A stretch of 64,000 nt of DNA from Prostheceraeus crozeri (GCA_907163375.1 CAJQUW010006864.1:124001-188000); one strand, 5' to 3'. Counted from the stretch's first letter, positions 23,064-35,122 are shown. Notes: generated by a model not told the origin, from the sequence alone. A program made the numbers and translations.

Positions 23064-25403
23064 CTATAACAAAGGATAGTAATCATGAATAGCTTTGCAA
23101 ATCTCACGTTTGTTCATCAAATCATACCGAAATGAAAGGAAATAATGTATTAACAATCAAATTTTACCATCGCAGAATTGGAAAAATATAAGTAAAAATG
23201 CCATCATGACTAGAAATGTTATCAGAATGTGTTATACTGAAGTTCAGTACTTCACAACCTAGTGAAGATTTCAAATTAAATTAGGAGCCGATATTTCATC
23301 ACAACATCACCAACATTTTCATGGTATATCAAATGTTCGCTGTTTTTGTTTTCAAGCAATGGTGGCAATGCTTGCCGAGTAGAGGCAGCATTATATAGAT
23401 TCAATCGCCATACTTATTAAGTGTAAAATTTAAATTGCCAACCACAAAAACAGGAAAGATCAAATATAGTAACAAATTACAGTAATATACAGTAACTGCG
23501 TAATTTGATATTACTTGCATGACTTTCTCTTAATGACATTCTTTTGTTATTTGTGTTTATGTAATTCTCGGATGCGTTTGTTTGTGTGAGTTAGTCACAT
23601 GCACGCTACGTGTCGTGAAATATATATTGAATTGAAATTGAACATGACGATATGAAAATCATTAAAAGTATTGTATTGACGGACAAAATATCGTTCTTGT
23701 TTCGTGAACAGGTCTATTCCCACAATGAAGATATATATATATATCTTAATATATATATATTAATGTCAAATGGAACAGGTTGGATACTGATAATTTATTA
23801 CAGTAGACAAATGAGATTGAGGAAAATGATATAACAAATTGTAGAGAATTCACTATCATCGATGTTGATGATAAGTATAATCAATGTATGTAAATAATGA
23901 CGAAATAATAGAAAAAGTTAATATAAACATGAATTCGATAGTGCATGTACATAATATCCATATCATACATACGACGTGAATGATCCTTATCCTTCACTTT
24001 CAAACAATAACATCAGTTATAAAGCAAGACATCTTGGGCCATGGACATCTGATAAGGACGAAATTAATAACGTACAGCTGGTGCATGGTTGTAAAGTTCC
24101 ATAAGCAATAAAGCATTATCTGCTCAATGTTCAGTTGGATACCTTATCAAAAGGAGCTTCAAGGATTACTCAATTTGGGTTTTCACTTTACAAAAAAGAA
24201 TTCTGAGATCGAATTCATTGTCTTTATATTGATTGCTAATAATAGCAATCAATATCAGCCGCATTTTATTGTAGCATATTTCGAAATTAGATTATCGATC
24301 ATATTCAAATCACCTAAAACCGTTTATACATCTGCATGTTCATATTTAAGTGATACTTCATAGAAAAGGTACAGAATTGACAGTTGCACCATGACCACAC
24401 CATAATTCGTCTTTATACATTAGAATTTCATGTATTGTGCTAAATCATCGGTAAATGATACGATAGAACATTTTCAGAATATGTTTTTTGAAATTGATTT
24501 TTCTAGTGTCGTCGAGCATTTGCTATGTACATTAAACGGCATATAGATTTTCAATTAAAATTTGCTTTCTTAAGTACAGCGCTTTCTAGTGATAGATTAT
24601 CAGTGTTTGAAAAAAGAGAATTCTCAATTGCTTCGTAGTTGTCACAAACATTGATAGAGCACTAATACTTATGTATTACAATGCCCACATCACCGCAAGG
24701 GCTGAGCGAGGCATTAGCTTGATATTGGACACAAATAAGTTACGATGTCGGCGAGTAAGATTCGATTTGTCTGGAACCCGTACGATGTTAAAAGCTGTCA
24801 GGAAGGCAAGAAAGACGTCAATTATTGTTAACCTATTTCTGAAAAAATAGTGTTGAAAATATTAATCAATGATAGAACAGCAACTTATCATGAGATGAGA
24901 TTAAATCAATACAAAAGCTGGAATGACCCGATATTTTGCTATCAGCGTAGGCGTAAATCATTTGTACTGAAAATATTTTTGTACTTAACATTTCGCCTCA
25001 GACATGTAGGACGCATGCCCCCCGTCGTCCGCTCGGTGATCTTTCCTCTCTAGCAGTGATTTTCTCCGTCCTCCTCATCATGGACTTTGCATACATTTCG
25101 AATGCTCGTCTCATGCTCTCTTCAACTACCGCTCTTCTCAACTCCTCTATTACTCCTCTCTCAACTCCTCTATAACTCTAGTTTTTGCAGTTTCTTTTGT
25201 CTTGCGCGCGGTGCTCCCCAGCCACGATATAGTCATCGATGAGTAATCACTGCTTCGTGTAAAACCCAATACCCCTCCCAGGTTGCAAAGACAGGCGAGG
25301 CGGTATCTGTGGTTTCATCGGCTCCTGAAGCCACCCACACACAACGTGCTTGTGCATTCGCCTTCAGTAACGCTTGCTGACCTCATCAGCCGATCATGCT
25401 GTT
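23064..25403. other. No recognisable gene
   Basis: AT-rich. Includes a short (TA)n microsatellite at about 23,729-23,762 and a CT-rich stretch near 25,110-25,180. The 5' end of the LINE at 25.9 kb might extend into the last few hundred bases, but I could not recognise it. Confidence 0.4.
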
Positions 25404-25411
25404 CTCATATG

Positions 25412-25870
25412 CAGTAGCGTAGCCAGGATTTCGTTTCGGGGGGGGGCGGCGATGTTTTTCAGTTTTTAGGCTTTATACGCATATAAATGGTTTTAGGCAC
25501 AATAAGACATATTTTTCAAAAAATGTGCCGTTGAAACATCGGAGGACACACAAACATTCACAAACTAATTGTAGGCCTACTGCACCGGCTTTCAGATATG
25601 CGCTTCATGCTGTCATTTTCAATCAAGAAGTTAGGCTAATTTAGCAGCGATTCTTCTGTGCTGCTGCTGCGAATGGCTCCTAACCTCTCTGCTCCTAACA
25701 CGATGAACATGTACATAATGCAATAACCAGATGTTGTTGTGTCTGATCCCTCTGCCCGGTGGCGGTGTAGTGAGTCAGGAACTACAGAATGCCAAATTCC
25801 TCTATGATGGAGCTCTGCTCGGTGTTCGGGGGGGGGGCGGCCGCCCGTCCGCCCCCTGGCTACGCCCCTG
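25412..25870. mobile_element. hAT-type MITE (459 bp) with perfect 8-bp target duplication
   Basis: The left end CAGTAGCGTAGCCAGG and the right end CCTGGCTACGCCCCTG are inverted repeats. CTCATATG occurs on both sides (25,404-25,411 and 25,871-25,878), an exact 8-base duplication as expected for hAT elements. G/C homopolymer tracts lie just inside both ends. It interrupts, or sits just upstream of, the LINE RT region. Confidence 0.9.
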
Positions 25871-26069
25871 CTCATATGGGATACTAAACTCAACAAGCAA
25901 TATGCAACAGTTAAAAAGGAGATTCGCGATTTCAGTAGGATGAATCAGCGATCTTTCTCCACGGCTATTGCTCTTGTTGATTGGACCTTGTAAATGGGGA
26001 TTGAAAACCCTGACTTAGATGATATCGCATTTCAGAATGTGTTGTGTTACTTCTATGACAGTATTTTTC

Positions 26070-27319
26070 CCTCGGTAAACAGTGCGTTTCAGAAGTTCGG
26101 ACCCACCTTGGATGACCGGTACCCTCAAAATTTTGATTGACAAAAGAGACCATGCTTTTACTTGTAAGCAGTTTGATAAGTACCGAAATCTACGTGACAT
26201 GGTATGTAAATTCATGGTGGACTTGAAGAAATATTATGTGACAAAAGTTGAAAAATTGAATAGTAGTGACGCATGGAAACGTCTTCGTGTTGTCTCGCGG
26301 AACCATATACATCCCAATGTGTGTGCTTTCTTGTCTGCTGAAAGGTTTAAGCATTACTTTTCATCTGTGCTTAATAATGGCTCAGATTCCAATATTTCGC
26401 CAAATGATTCGTGCTCATTACCTGACCATCCGCTTGTGGTAACTGAATATCAGGTCAACGATTACTTGCTTAAACTCAAGAAAGGAAATGGTGGTCCTGA
26501 TGCGATACCTTTTTGGGTCTTAAAGGGGAATTCATATGAGCTTGAGAGTACTATTGCATGCGTCTTCAATGCCTCACTCTCTCGTAGTTGCTTTCCATCT
26601 GTTTTCAAATGTGCTGATATTATCCCAGTTGCAAAGACTACAAATTTGAAACTGACGTCTAATTTCCGCCCTATCTCTCTAACAAGCGTGTTATCCAAAG
26701 TCATGGAAGGATTTGTACTACATTAATGGATTCTCTCGCATATTAAGAATAACATGGACTCATTCCAGTTTGCTTATATCCCGGGAGTTGGTAAAGGAAC
26801 AGCCTTGACGTATATCCATCATCATATTCTTCAATTTCTAGATGCAAAATCAGGTGATGTGAGAGTAGTGGCGGTGGACTTTTCCAAGACGTTTGACTGA
26901 TTAACTTTCGATTCTATACTATCCGCAATTTGCAAATTCCAAATTCCCTGCCAAGCTTTTCATTTCTTACAAAAATTCCTTTGTGATCGCAAATGAATCC
27001 ACTTGAATCATGAGACATCGACATGGTCAACGATCACTACCGGAGTCCCTCAAGGGAGCGTAGTTGGCCCGTACTTTTTGCAATGGTGATTGATTATCTC
27101 AAACCGTCGCGCCACAATTCTATAATTGTCAAATATGCGGACGATGTAATCTTCTTGCACTTTGTACGAAAAGAAAGTGATGATAACTTGCAAAGTGAGT
27201 GGACACATCCAGACGACTGGTCCTCTGATGTTGGTCTTGCGTTTAATGATGAGAAAAGTTGTGTCATGAATAGTGTCACGAAGAGATCACTGTATTTGAA
27301 TTCCTTAGTTTTATTACAC
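26070..27319 (+). pseudogene. LINE linker and reverse transcriptase, decayed
   Basis: The first frame (to about 26,726) has RSSDPPWMTGTLKILIDKRD, KKGNGGPDAIPFWVLKG, FKCADIIPVAKTTN and FRPISLTSVLSKVMEGFV, the standard run of LINE pre-RT and RT boxes. Further on, in other frames, come AVDFSKTFD near 26,875 (box A with Asp), GVPQGSVVGP near 27,045 and IIVKYADDVIFLHFVRKESD near 27,130 (box C, YADD). Several frameshifts and stops separate these pieces. This copy is dead. It differs in sequence from the minus-strand LINE at 6-17 kb. Confidence 0.8.
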
Positions 27320-27325
27320 AAGTCA

Positions 27326-27729
27326 TGTGCAAGCAATCTATGCCTCTATGTTATCTATGTTATTTTAAGCTTGTCTTGTCATGATGACTAATGGATGCAC
27401 ATGTAGACCTATATTTATAAGTTCTATGTTATTCACGTAATGGCTTGGAGATTTGATTTTTAAGATGACTAAAGACTCTCGCCCTCAAGACCTGCCTTAG
27501 CTATGTGATGTCGGTATTTCCTGCTCTAATCCTTATCCGTTTAAGTTTTATTATTTATTAAGTTTTATTAGTATTAATTATTTATTAGTATTATTAAGTT
27601 TTGTTAATGCAAGTTACATATATATCGTCTACTTTTATACTTAATTGATTTTTCAAGTAACTTCATTAAATATTTCTTCATGCTGTCGTGTGTTTGTTTT
27701 TCATTATAAACACATATTTACACGTAACA
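27326..27729 (+). repeat. 5' LTR of the Gmr1-like element
   Basis: Begins TGTGCAAGCAATCTATGCC and ends TTTACACGTAACA (TG...CA). Up to six bases before the TG (AAGTCA) are also shared with the other LTR, so the exact start is uncertain. A stretch TGGGTGCTCAGCC a few bases downstream sits where a tRNA primer-binding site is expected. Confidence 0.75.
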
Positions 27730-27879
27730 TAAATTGGGTGCTCAGCCATTCGATCATTATTCGCAGAACATTACATCTAACTTCAGATTTATTGCTACGG
27801 TTTCACTAACTATCACGTTGATTGACATCTGGTTTCATTACATTCTGTTTTTGCTGTGCAAAATTGTACTTATGTTATC

Positions 27880-28930
27880 AGTATGTCTGATTTTGATCCA
27901 GAATATTTTATGTCTAGTCCTAGTGAAAAGGTTTTTATGAATATTCGTTGAAAAGAACTATTTTGTTTGGCAAAGCATTTGAATATAAATGCAAAACAAA
28001 ATAAGTTAAGGAATCTTTTGAGGTCGCATCTCGTAGCTAATGGTATTTTTGATGATGTAATTTCTGATATTGAAAATGAATGTGATAATGATTTAGAAAT
28101 GATGAAATTTCGACTTACGTTTAAGGAAATGGAAATACAGAAAGAGAAAATGCGTCTAAACCATGAACTCGAAATGAAAAAGTCAAAAGTGAACTCAATT
28201 TTGTCAAAAGACAGCGAATTACGTGAACAGGAAAATCGCTTTGATGTCACTAAATTCATTAGATTTGTACCGCCATTTCATGAATCTGATGTTGACAAGT
28301 ATTTCTTACATTTTGAAAAAATTGCATCAAATTTTCATTGCCCAAAGCAACATTGGGTTATACTTCTACGAAGTGCTCTTACAGTGAAGGCTCGAGAATT
28401 ATACATTCAATTATCTGTTGATCAGGCATCTGATTATGATTCTGTAAAAGAACAGATTTGAAGAGCGTATGAGTTAGTTCCGGAGGCATATCGCCAAAAT
28501 TTTAGAAATTTTAAGAAAAGAATGAGCAAACGTGCGTTGAATTTGCTAGAATGAAAGAACAGCTGCTTCAGAGATGGATTTTCTCGAAGAAAATTGATAA
28601 CGACTTTGAAAGTTTGAGACAAATAACATTACTTGAAGAATTTAAGAACTGCATTAATAGTGACTGCGTACTTTCATTGAAGAACCACGAATCGATTGTT
28701 TGGAGTCTGCCGCCCGTTTAGCAGACGAATATGCCCATGCTCATATCTCTGATGACACAAGCAAATACCCACAAAGGGGAAAATGTTTTGAATTCAAGTC
28801 TCAGTCTATCCGAAACAGTGCTGAAAATAAGACATTGAGTTAACCCAATGATAAAAACATTGGCAACAGAAATATTTTTTCTCGAAAAACGTGCAATTAT
28901 TGTAAGCGTTAAGGTCAGTTAATAGCTGAT
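27880..28930 (+). pseudogene. gag region of the Gmr1-like element (fossil)
   Basis: Contains a coiled, Lys/Glu-rich stretch, then KFIRFVPPFHESDVDKYFLH and SALTVKARELYIQLSVDQA, which resemble the capsid part of Ty3/Gypsy gag, and near 28,890 a Cys-rich CNYCKR word suggestive of a nucleocapsid zinc knuckle. Broken. Confidence 0.6.
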
Positions 28931-29587
28931 TGTTTTAAACTGAAAAACGAGAGTTCAAAACCTGTCAGTGCTGTACCTACATGTACTTCTGATGCAATCT
29001 TGCCTGATCGGATTTTAGGTGCTAGTGACAAAGATTCCGAGATCATTGACGATGCATGCAATGATATTTTTTACATGCATCAGCCTTTTATTCATGATGC
29101 GCGAATTTCTTGCGAGATTGATTAAAACTCCACTTCTATCAAGCTTCTTCGTGACAGCGGCGCAATTCAGTCTCTTCTTTTGGATGATGCTTTACCATTT
29201 TCTATAGAAGTTTACTGGTAAAACAGTTTACATTAAAGAGGTTAATGCTTCAACTTGGTTACCAGTTCCTTTACATAAAGATTATTTGTCATCTCAACTT
29301 CTTAACGGATTGATTACAGTAGGGCTTGTTGGTTCAGATTCATTACCATTTGATAATATTCATTTGGTGTTGGTTAATGACCTTGTTGACACTAAGGTTC
29401 ATGTAAATGAAAACCCTATTGTTTCAAGTATACCATGCCTTGAAATATCTCCTGATTTAAAGGTTCAAGAAGAATCTGGTCTGTATCCATCGTGTGCAGT
29501 CACCAGCTCAATGAGTAAGAAGCATAATCTAGATATTAATGATGAAATGGATTTGACAGATACTTTTCTCTTTGCGGAAAACCTAAT

Positions 29588-30861
29588 TTGTCTGTTTCAG
29601 ACAATTCCGATCTTGGTGAGAACAATTTATTTACCGAACAACGGAATGATCTAGACATAGCAAAATTTCTGCATCAAGTGGTTTCCGAAAATGAGTTATC
29701 GCAACTTCCTGTTTGTTATTACTTAAGAAACGGTATCTTGATGCGGAAGTGCAGACCTCCACATGTCCCGTCTGATAATGAATGTTTCACAAAACACCAA
29801 ATAGTTCTCTCCAGTCGCTATCATCATGAAGTTCTGAAACTGGCTCATGAAATTCCGTTAGCCGGTCATCTGGGGGTAAATAAAAGGCATCATAAGATTT
29901 CAAATCCTTTTTACTGGCCGAGAATGAGAACCGACATTTCAAAATTTTGCAAGTCTTGCCAACTAGTTGGTAAGCCGAATCAAACTATTCCAAAAGCTCC
30001 TATAAAACCAATTCCTGTGATAGTTGAAGCATTTAGTTACGTATTGATTGACTGTCTCGGACCTCTTCCTCGTACTAAGTCTGGCAATAAGTATTTACTT
30101 ACACTAATGTGTTTATCCTCACGTTTTCCGGAGGCAATGCCATTGAGAAATATAAAGGCAAAAACAATAATCAAAGCCCTGATTAAAATTTCTACAACTT
30201 TTGTACTCCCAATTTCATTTCAATCTGATCCAGGCTAGAATTTCATGTCGGGAATTTTTCAGCAAGTAATGCATGAGTTGAATATTTCACAGCATACATC
30301 TTCAGCCTATCATCCGCAAAGTCAAGGTGCTTTGGAAAGATGGCATCAGACGTTAAAAAACATGCTGAGAACATATTGTCATGATCCTGATAAGAATTGG
30401 GATGAGGGTGTTCCGTTTTTGCTCTTTACGCCAGGGAATCAATACAGGATTCGGTAGGATTCAGTCCATCTGACCTTGTCTTTGGACATACTGTTAGAGG
30501 ACCTATAAAAGTTGTTAAGGAAAAACTTTTGTCAGATGAATCTATTCCAAAAACATCTTTGTTGCAGTATGTAGTTGATTTTCGCTCGAAGTTATCGGAG
30601 GTTTGCGAGTTAGCTAGAAGTAATTTGAAATCGAATCAAGATGTTATGAAAAGTAGATATTATTCAGAGTCGACTGATCGAGATTCCAAAGTAGGACAGA
30701 AAGTCCTCGCTTCATTACCCACTTATGGAAGTCCTTTACAATGTCGATATGTTGGTCCGTATGTCATTAACAAAAAGTTGAGTGATCTGAATTATGTCAT
30801 TAGTACGCCTGATAGGCGCAAGAAAAATCAACTGTGTCATGTCAATATGCTGAAATTGTAA
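29588..30861 (+). pseudogene. Integrase region of the Gmr1-like element (fossil)
   Basis: Shows the HHCC zinc domain (LAHEIPLAGHLGVNKRHH, then CKSCQLVG), the catalytic core (VLIDCLGPLPRTKSGNKYLL with Asp; HPQSQGALERWHQTLKNML with the Glu) and a C-terminal GPY/F-like module (LQCRYVGPYVINKKLSDLNY). It lies upstream of the RT region, which is the key evidence for the Gmr1 order. Broken. Confidence 0.8.
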
Positions 30862-31059
30862 GTTGATAGAAACGTTGATATCACCAATAATGTGGTTGAT
30901 ATCGCTAATAATAACACTTTGCGATCAGTGAGTGTAAATGTTCTCAGTATGAATGATAAAGGTTAAGCGATTCATAACACCTGCGATGATTTCGATAGAT
31001 TACATGAATTTTGTGCTAAATTTTCAAACACAGACACTTTACAGAATCAGGAAACGAAG

Positions 31060-31416
31060 TTGTCACACTTATCAGCAGATGAAAGAGTCGAGATATCTAC
31101 ATTGATTTCTGCATATTCCGAACTATTTTCGGATGGGCCATCAAGAACTGATCCAGTGTTTCATGATGTTGATGTCGCTGATAGTTTACCTATCAAGAAA
31201 CACCCGTACAGGCTCAATCCAATAAAAGAGCAATATTTGCGAAAAGAAATCGAGAATCTTCTCAAAAATGGATTCATTGAGCACAGCAACTGGAGCTCTC
31301 CATGTATACTAGTTCCTAAAACGGATGGGACTTACCGCATGTGTACAGATTACAGAAAAGTCAACATCACAAAAACTGATTCATATCCAATTCAACATAT
31401 GGACACTTGTAAATGA
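31060..31416 (+). pseudogene. Start of reverse transcriptase, Gmr1-like element (fossil)
   Basis: Reads as a Gypsy-type RT N-terminus: HPYRLNPIKEQYLRKEIENL, then NGFIEHSNWSSPCILVPKTD and GTYRMCTDYRKVN. Little more of RT or RNase H is recognisable before the 3' LTR, so this fossil is incomplete. Confidence 0.8.
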
Positions 31417-31512
31417 AAGACAATGTAATTGCCGATTGTTTGTTGTGTCTGTCATGATTTTGTATTTTGCTATTGCAAATTTTTCCCTTTTATGGGGAAA
31501 GGGTATAAGTCA

Positions 31513-31771
31513 TGTGCAAGCAATCTATGCCTCTATGTTATCTATGTTATTTTAAGCTTGTCTTGTCATGATGACTAATGGATGTGCATGTAGACCTACA
31601 TTTATAAATTCTATGTTATTCACGTAATGGCTTGGAGATTTGAATTTTATACTTTTTACATCAGATACTTTTATACTTAATTGATCACAGAGTTTTTAAG
31701 TAACTTAATTAAATATTTCTTTATGTTGTCGTGTGTTTGTTTTCCTTATAAATACATATTTACACGTAACA
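31513..31771 (+). repeat. 3' LTR of the Gmr1-like element
   Basis: Same ends as the 5' LTR (TGTGCAAGC...ACGTAACA) but shorter (259 versus 404 bases). An A/G-rich tract (GGGGAAAGGG) lies just upstream where a polypurine tract is expected. Confidence 0.75.
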
Positions 31772-32275
31772 GTTTGACACAACTTCGATATTATATCTAC
31801 GGTGGATTCTCTGAAATTCCTTGGTGTTCACTTTTCAGCTGATCTTACTTGGAACTATTATATTGATAAGACTGTTCCCAAATTTTGTTTCAGAAGATTT
31901 TTCATTCTTAGAAATCTAAAGTGAGCTAAATATATTCAGCTACAGACTTTTCATTGCTATGAATCTTTTGTAAGATCTGTTTTGATTTATGCAATAACTT
32001 GTTTCTGCAATCTTTCCAAGTATTTGCTGTGCAAGCTTGCAAGAGTTGAACGATTTGCAGCAGGATATTTTTCTAGAATTGAATTCTGTCCATTGGAATC
32101 ATTTATTGACAAGTTGTGCAAGAAATTGTTCAGGGAAATGATGAAACATGATGATCATCCTTTGCGTGTGATGTTTGAGACGAAGCGCCCAACACTGAGA
32201 GATACTAGATGTATTAGAGCTCCTCGCATCTCCACAGAATGTTTTAGTAAATCTTTTACACGCTATGGAAGATAA
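31772..32275 (+). pseudogene. LINE C-terminal region (resumes after LTR element)
   Basis: The LINE frame resumes with VDSLKFLGVHFSADLTWNYY. The C-terminal 97 residues are open (SKYLLCKLARVERFAAGYF, then FRGEMM-like and RAPRISTECFSKSFTRYG) and end at a stop at 32,275. This is the normal C-terminus of a CR1-type ORF2. The same stretch appears inverted at 54,834-55,337 with almost no change. Confidence 0.75.
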
Positions 32276-32350
32276 CTGCCACTGCCTTTTATGTTCTTAA
32301 TTGTCTTTTATCAAATTGTAATGCATTCACCGCATATTGTGAATCAATAA

Positions 32351-32889
32351 AGATGATCTATTTATTTCTATTCAAGAAAGTATCGTAAAAATCTGTTTAA
32401 TATGTGATTATAAATCAAATAATGCAAACTGTTTTTTATCTTTGTATATCTTTTACTGGTGATAGAGTAAGCATGAATCGTAGCTTTTGACAAAAAGCTG
32501 TATTGTAACTTGTGATTTCTATTTACGATGTGCATCTCTCAATTCTGTCGAGAATGTTGCGCTGTAAACGTGTTGATCAACGTCAGTTAATCGCATTGTT
32601 ATCTAAATGTCAAGCGATCACGATGCTCTTGAATTTGTTCATGCCCTCACTTATATAGATTCCTGAATAATGCTATTCATGCAGTGAGTATAGTGATTTC
32701 GAAGTTATTGAGCTGATGACGAATCTACAATTACAAATACGCACATATAGTTGCTATGTCGTGTTCAACAACACTACATTTGGTAATATAAAGAAGTTAA
32801 GGAAAGAAGTTTATCGCTGAAGGTGGCAGACCATAGTATAGGTGCAATAGTATCATAGAATTAAATAATTGTATATGGCTTATGAGCAG
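32351..32889. other. Flank between LINE 3' end and Polinton
   Basis: AT-rich and non-coding. Duplicated in inverse at 54,220-54,758. Confidence 0.5.
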
Positions 32890-33740
32890 TAAGTAAATCT
32901 ACACCACTGGACCGCGCAAGATGGCCGCCGTCGACCGACCTCCCCCCTCCTGTCAGACGAGGACGTCGGCCCTAGTCCGCCACCGGGTTGCTTCGAGTCC
33001 GACTCCCCCCTCTGGACCGACGGCGTAGCGAGAGGTTGTTCGTGGTGCGCTCTCCAGGTTGGCGTGGTGTGCCGGCCAGGTTGGAAGGGTGGAATTTCGG
33101 TGCGAGACCCCTCCCATCGTGTTTCTCGTCAAAAGTTGGGTTAACAAAATTTTTCCACCCCCCCCCCCGGCAGCGATCTTCTAATTTTGGTTCTAGTGGA
33201 TGGATTTTGTCTTATAGATACTCATTTGAAAGAGGAGAAAAAACTGCTCAATGACATTTTTGTTGCGAGTCAATCGGATCAGCCGCTCAAAAGTTAGAGC
33301 TGTTACAAGATTTCACGTCGGACCTCACCTGAAAAAATCCTAAGTGTCAGAGTGACTTTGTGTGGCAAAATTTTTTTTCCAAAGTGTCGAATTTCGACCT
33401 GGGACCCTGACCAAAGTTTGTTTCATCAAATTTCACCGACCCCCCCTCGGTAGCGATCTTCTAATTTTGGTTCTAGTGGATGGATTTTGTCTTATAGATA
33501 CTCATTTGAAAGAGGAGAAAAAACTGCTCAATGACATTTTTATTGCGAGTCAATCGGATCAGCCGTTCAAAAGTTAGAGCTGTTACAAGATTTCACGTCG
33601 GACCTCAGATTTGACGAAAAAATCCTAAGTGTCAGAGTGACTTTGTATGGACAAAATTTTGAAAATTTTTCCAAAGTGTCGCATTTCGACCTGGGACCTT
33701 TACCAAAACATTTTTCATCAAATTTCTCCGAACGGTAGGG
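32890..33740. repeat. Left Polinton terminal inverted repeat
   Basis: The outer 280 bases are GC-rich (CGCGCAAGATGGCCGCCG near 32,915), then a C tract and two tandem units of about 280 bases (33,165-33,445 and 33,446-33,740), each with TCTAATTTTGGTTCTAGTGG and TTCGACCTGGGACC. The right end has one such unit plus the beginning of another. Confidence 0.8.
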
Positions 33741-34332
33741 GGGAGGGGGGGTCAGTGAAAAGTGATGAAAAAAGTTTTGGTAAGGGTCCCAGATTGAAAT
33801 TCGGAAGTTTAAAATTTTTCAAAATTTTCAACACACTGGAGCTCCCACACTTAGGAATTTTTTCACTTGTGGCATGTTACATGGCCATGTGCTGACCCAC
33901 CCACTTCCCGTGGTCACATGAGAATGGTTCAGGTGTCATATGATAGAGAATAATGAGACGAATCGTTTGCAACAAACCTCATGTCGCTACGATGAATACT
34001 TTCGGAGATAGAGCCATTTTAAGTTTTCTACTGAGCATATATAAACCCCCGGCAACGTAAGTCTGATCACTTCATCGAAAGACGAGGTAAGCGACGGTCG
34101 TCGCTCTGAGCTCCCGATATCAGGTGTTTCAAAGGACTCTATCTTTTGAAGTAGGCAAGCTATCTTCTTACTTCAAAGTTTGTGTGATAAAATAATAATA
34201 ATAGTGTCTTTACTACTGATAAAATTTTTTAAAAGTAGTATGAGAAGTAAAATGCGGAATTTTTTAAAAATTTTTAATTTTCAGTTTTTTCTAAGTTTTA
34301 ACATGTAGTCTAAGGTTTTCAAGTATGCTGAG
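33741..34332. other. Polinton left subterminal non-coding region
   Basis: No ORF is supported. Contains G/C homopolymer tracts and AT-rich stretches between the TIR and the 330-base tandem repeat. Confidence 0.5.
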
Positions 34333-34945
34333 TTCAAATCTGCTATCAGATTTGAAATTTAACTAAAGATAAGGCAGCTTTGAGGGGTTAGATCCCAGCT
34401 ACTGATCACTACCTTTGACTCGGCGTTGCTGTTACCACTTCGGGGCAGTGAAAATGATGTCTTCAGCTGTAAAGAGCGGGTATCGGGGAAGATCTCTCAC
34501 TTCCCTAGTGATCAGTACAAGGCCTTCGGGCTGTCGACGGGATCGAGTGCCACTCACTACACTCAAATCTATCATTCCTCACTAAGTGTTGACATTATGT
34601 TGACTAAGTTGAATGTTGAATAAGTGTTGAATGATGACATTATGTTTTAGGCCGTATGCTACATTCAAATCTGCTATCAGATTTGAAATTTAACTAAGTC
34701 TAAGGCAGCTTTGAGGGGTTAGATCCCAGCTACTGATCACTACCTTTGGCTCGGCGTTGCTGTTACCACTTCGGGGCAGTGACAATGATGTCTTCAGCTG
34801 TAAATAGCGGGTATCGGGAAAGATCTTTCACTTCCCTAGTGATCAGTACAAGACCTTCGGGCTGTCGACGGGATCGAGTGCCACTCACTAAACTCAAATC
34901 TATCATTCCTCACTAAGTGTTATGCTTTAGGCTGTATACTACATG
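34333..34945. repeat. Two-copy tandem repeat (unit about 330 bp) in Polinton
   Basis: TTCAAATCTGCTATCAGATT at 34,333 recurs at 34,663. The copies share the whole run through GGTTAGATCCCAGCTACTGA, ACCACTTCGGGGCAGTGA and GGATCGAGTGCCACTCACTA with few differences. The first copy has an extra stretch near 34,590-34,650. Function unknown. It lies just upstream of a small zinc-finger-like ORF and could carry its leader or promoter. Confidence 0.8.
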
Positions 34946-34984
34946 ATTCAAAACTTATACTAATTTCATTACCTTACAGTTAAC

Positions 34985-35122
34985 CATGGTAAACAACGAT
35001 AAAAACAAGAAGTTTCATATCAAAATGTGTGTGTGCGGTCGAATCAACCGCCGAGACGGTCTCAAGGACCACATAAAGAAGGCAGGGGCCCGCGAGACTA
35101 CCCAAGGATGGCTAACTTGGTA
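34985..35122 (+). CDS. Small Polinton ORF with zinc-finger-like CxC...H motif
   Basis: Begins ATGGTAAACAACGAT and encodes 45 residues including IKMCVCGRINRRDGLKDHIK, which looks like half of a C2H2-type finger. The end of the frame overlaps a good splice donor (TTGGTAAGTG, about 35,118), and a pyrimidine stretch ending TTGCAG follows at 35,181, so this may be a first exon. I do not recognise the product. It is the first plus-strand gene from the left TIR. Confidence 0.4.

Larger units (their letters stand above)
27320..31771 (+). mobile_element. Gmr1-like Ty3/Gypsy LTR retrotransposon, broken
   Basis: Two LTRs (27,326-27,729 and 31,513-31,771) bound a coding region with gag, then integrase, then the start of reverse transcriptase. 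In ordinary Ty3/Gypsy elements integrase is last; integrase before RT is the order of the Gmr1 group, reported from deuterostomes. The element lies inside a LINE. It is broken, shortened and carries something like eight or more breaks. The LTRs differ by a few percent and in length, so it is not a recent insertion. The portion from 30,109 rightward is duplicated in inverse at the other side of the Polinton. Confidence 0.8.
25880..32350 (+). mobile_element. CR1-group LINE, split by an LTR element
   Basis: A plus-strand non-LTR element whose linker and RT occupy about 25,880-27,319 and whose C-terminal region and 3' UTR occupy 31,772-32,350. The gap is filled by a Gmr1-like LTR retrotransposon. 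The LINE sense resumes after the insertion with VDSLKFLGVHFSADLTWN, the segment that normally follows the RT thumb. The 3' end is placed after AATAAA near 32,348 and a short GATCTATTTATTT stretch. No endonuclease is recognisable upstream, so it is probably 5'-truncated or overwritten by the hAT MITE. Confidence 0.75.
30109..33290 (+). repeat. Left arm of large inverted duplication
   Basis: Pairs with 53,815-57,000 in inverse orientation. The outer limit is sharp: GTGTTTATCC at 30,109 pairs with GGATAAACAC ending at 57,000, and beyond it the flanks are unrelated. Paired positions add up to 87,109 from the outer limit to the Polinton end, so there is no net indel over about 2.8 kb; one base differs in a C tract further in. 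I noticed only about three substitutions. The arm holds part of the Gmr1-like element, its 3' LTR, the LINE 3' end, 540 bases of flank and the outer Polinton TIR. Confidence 0.95.
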
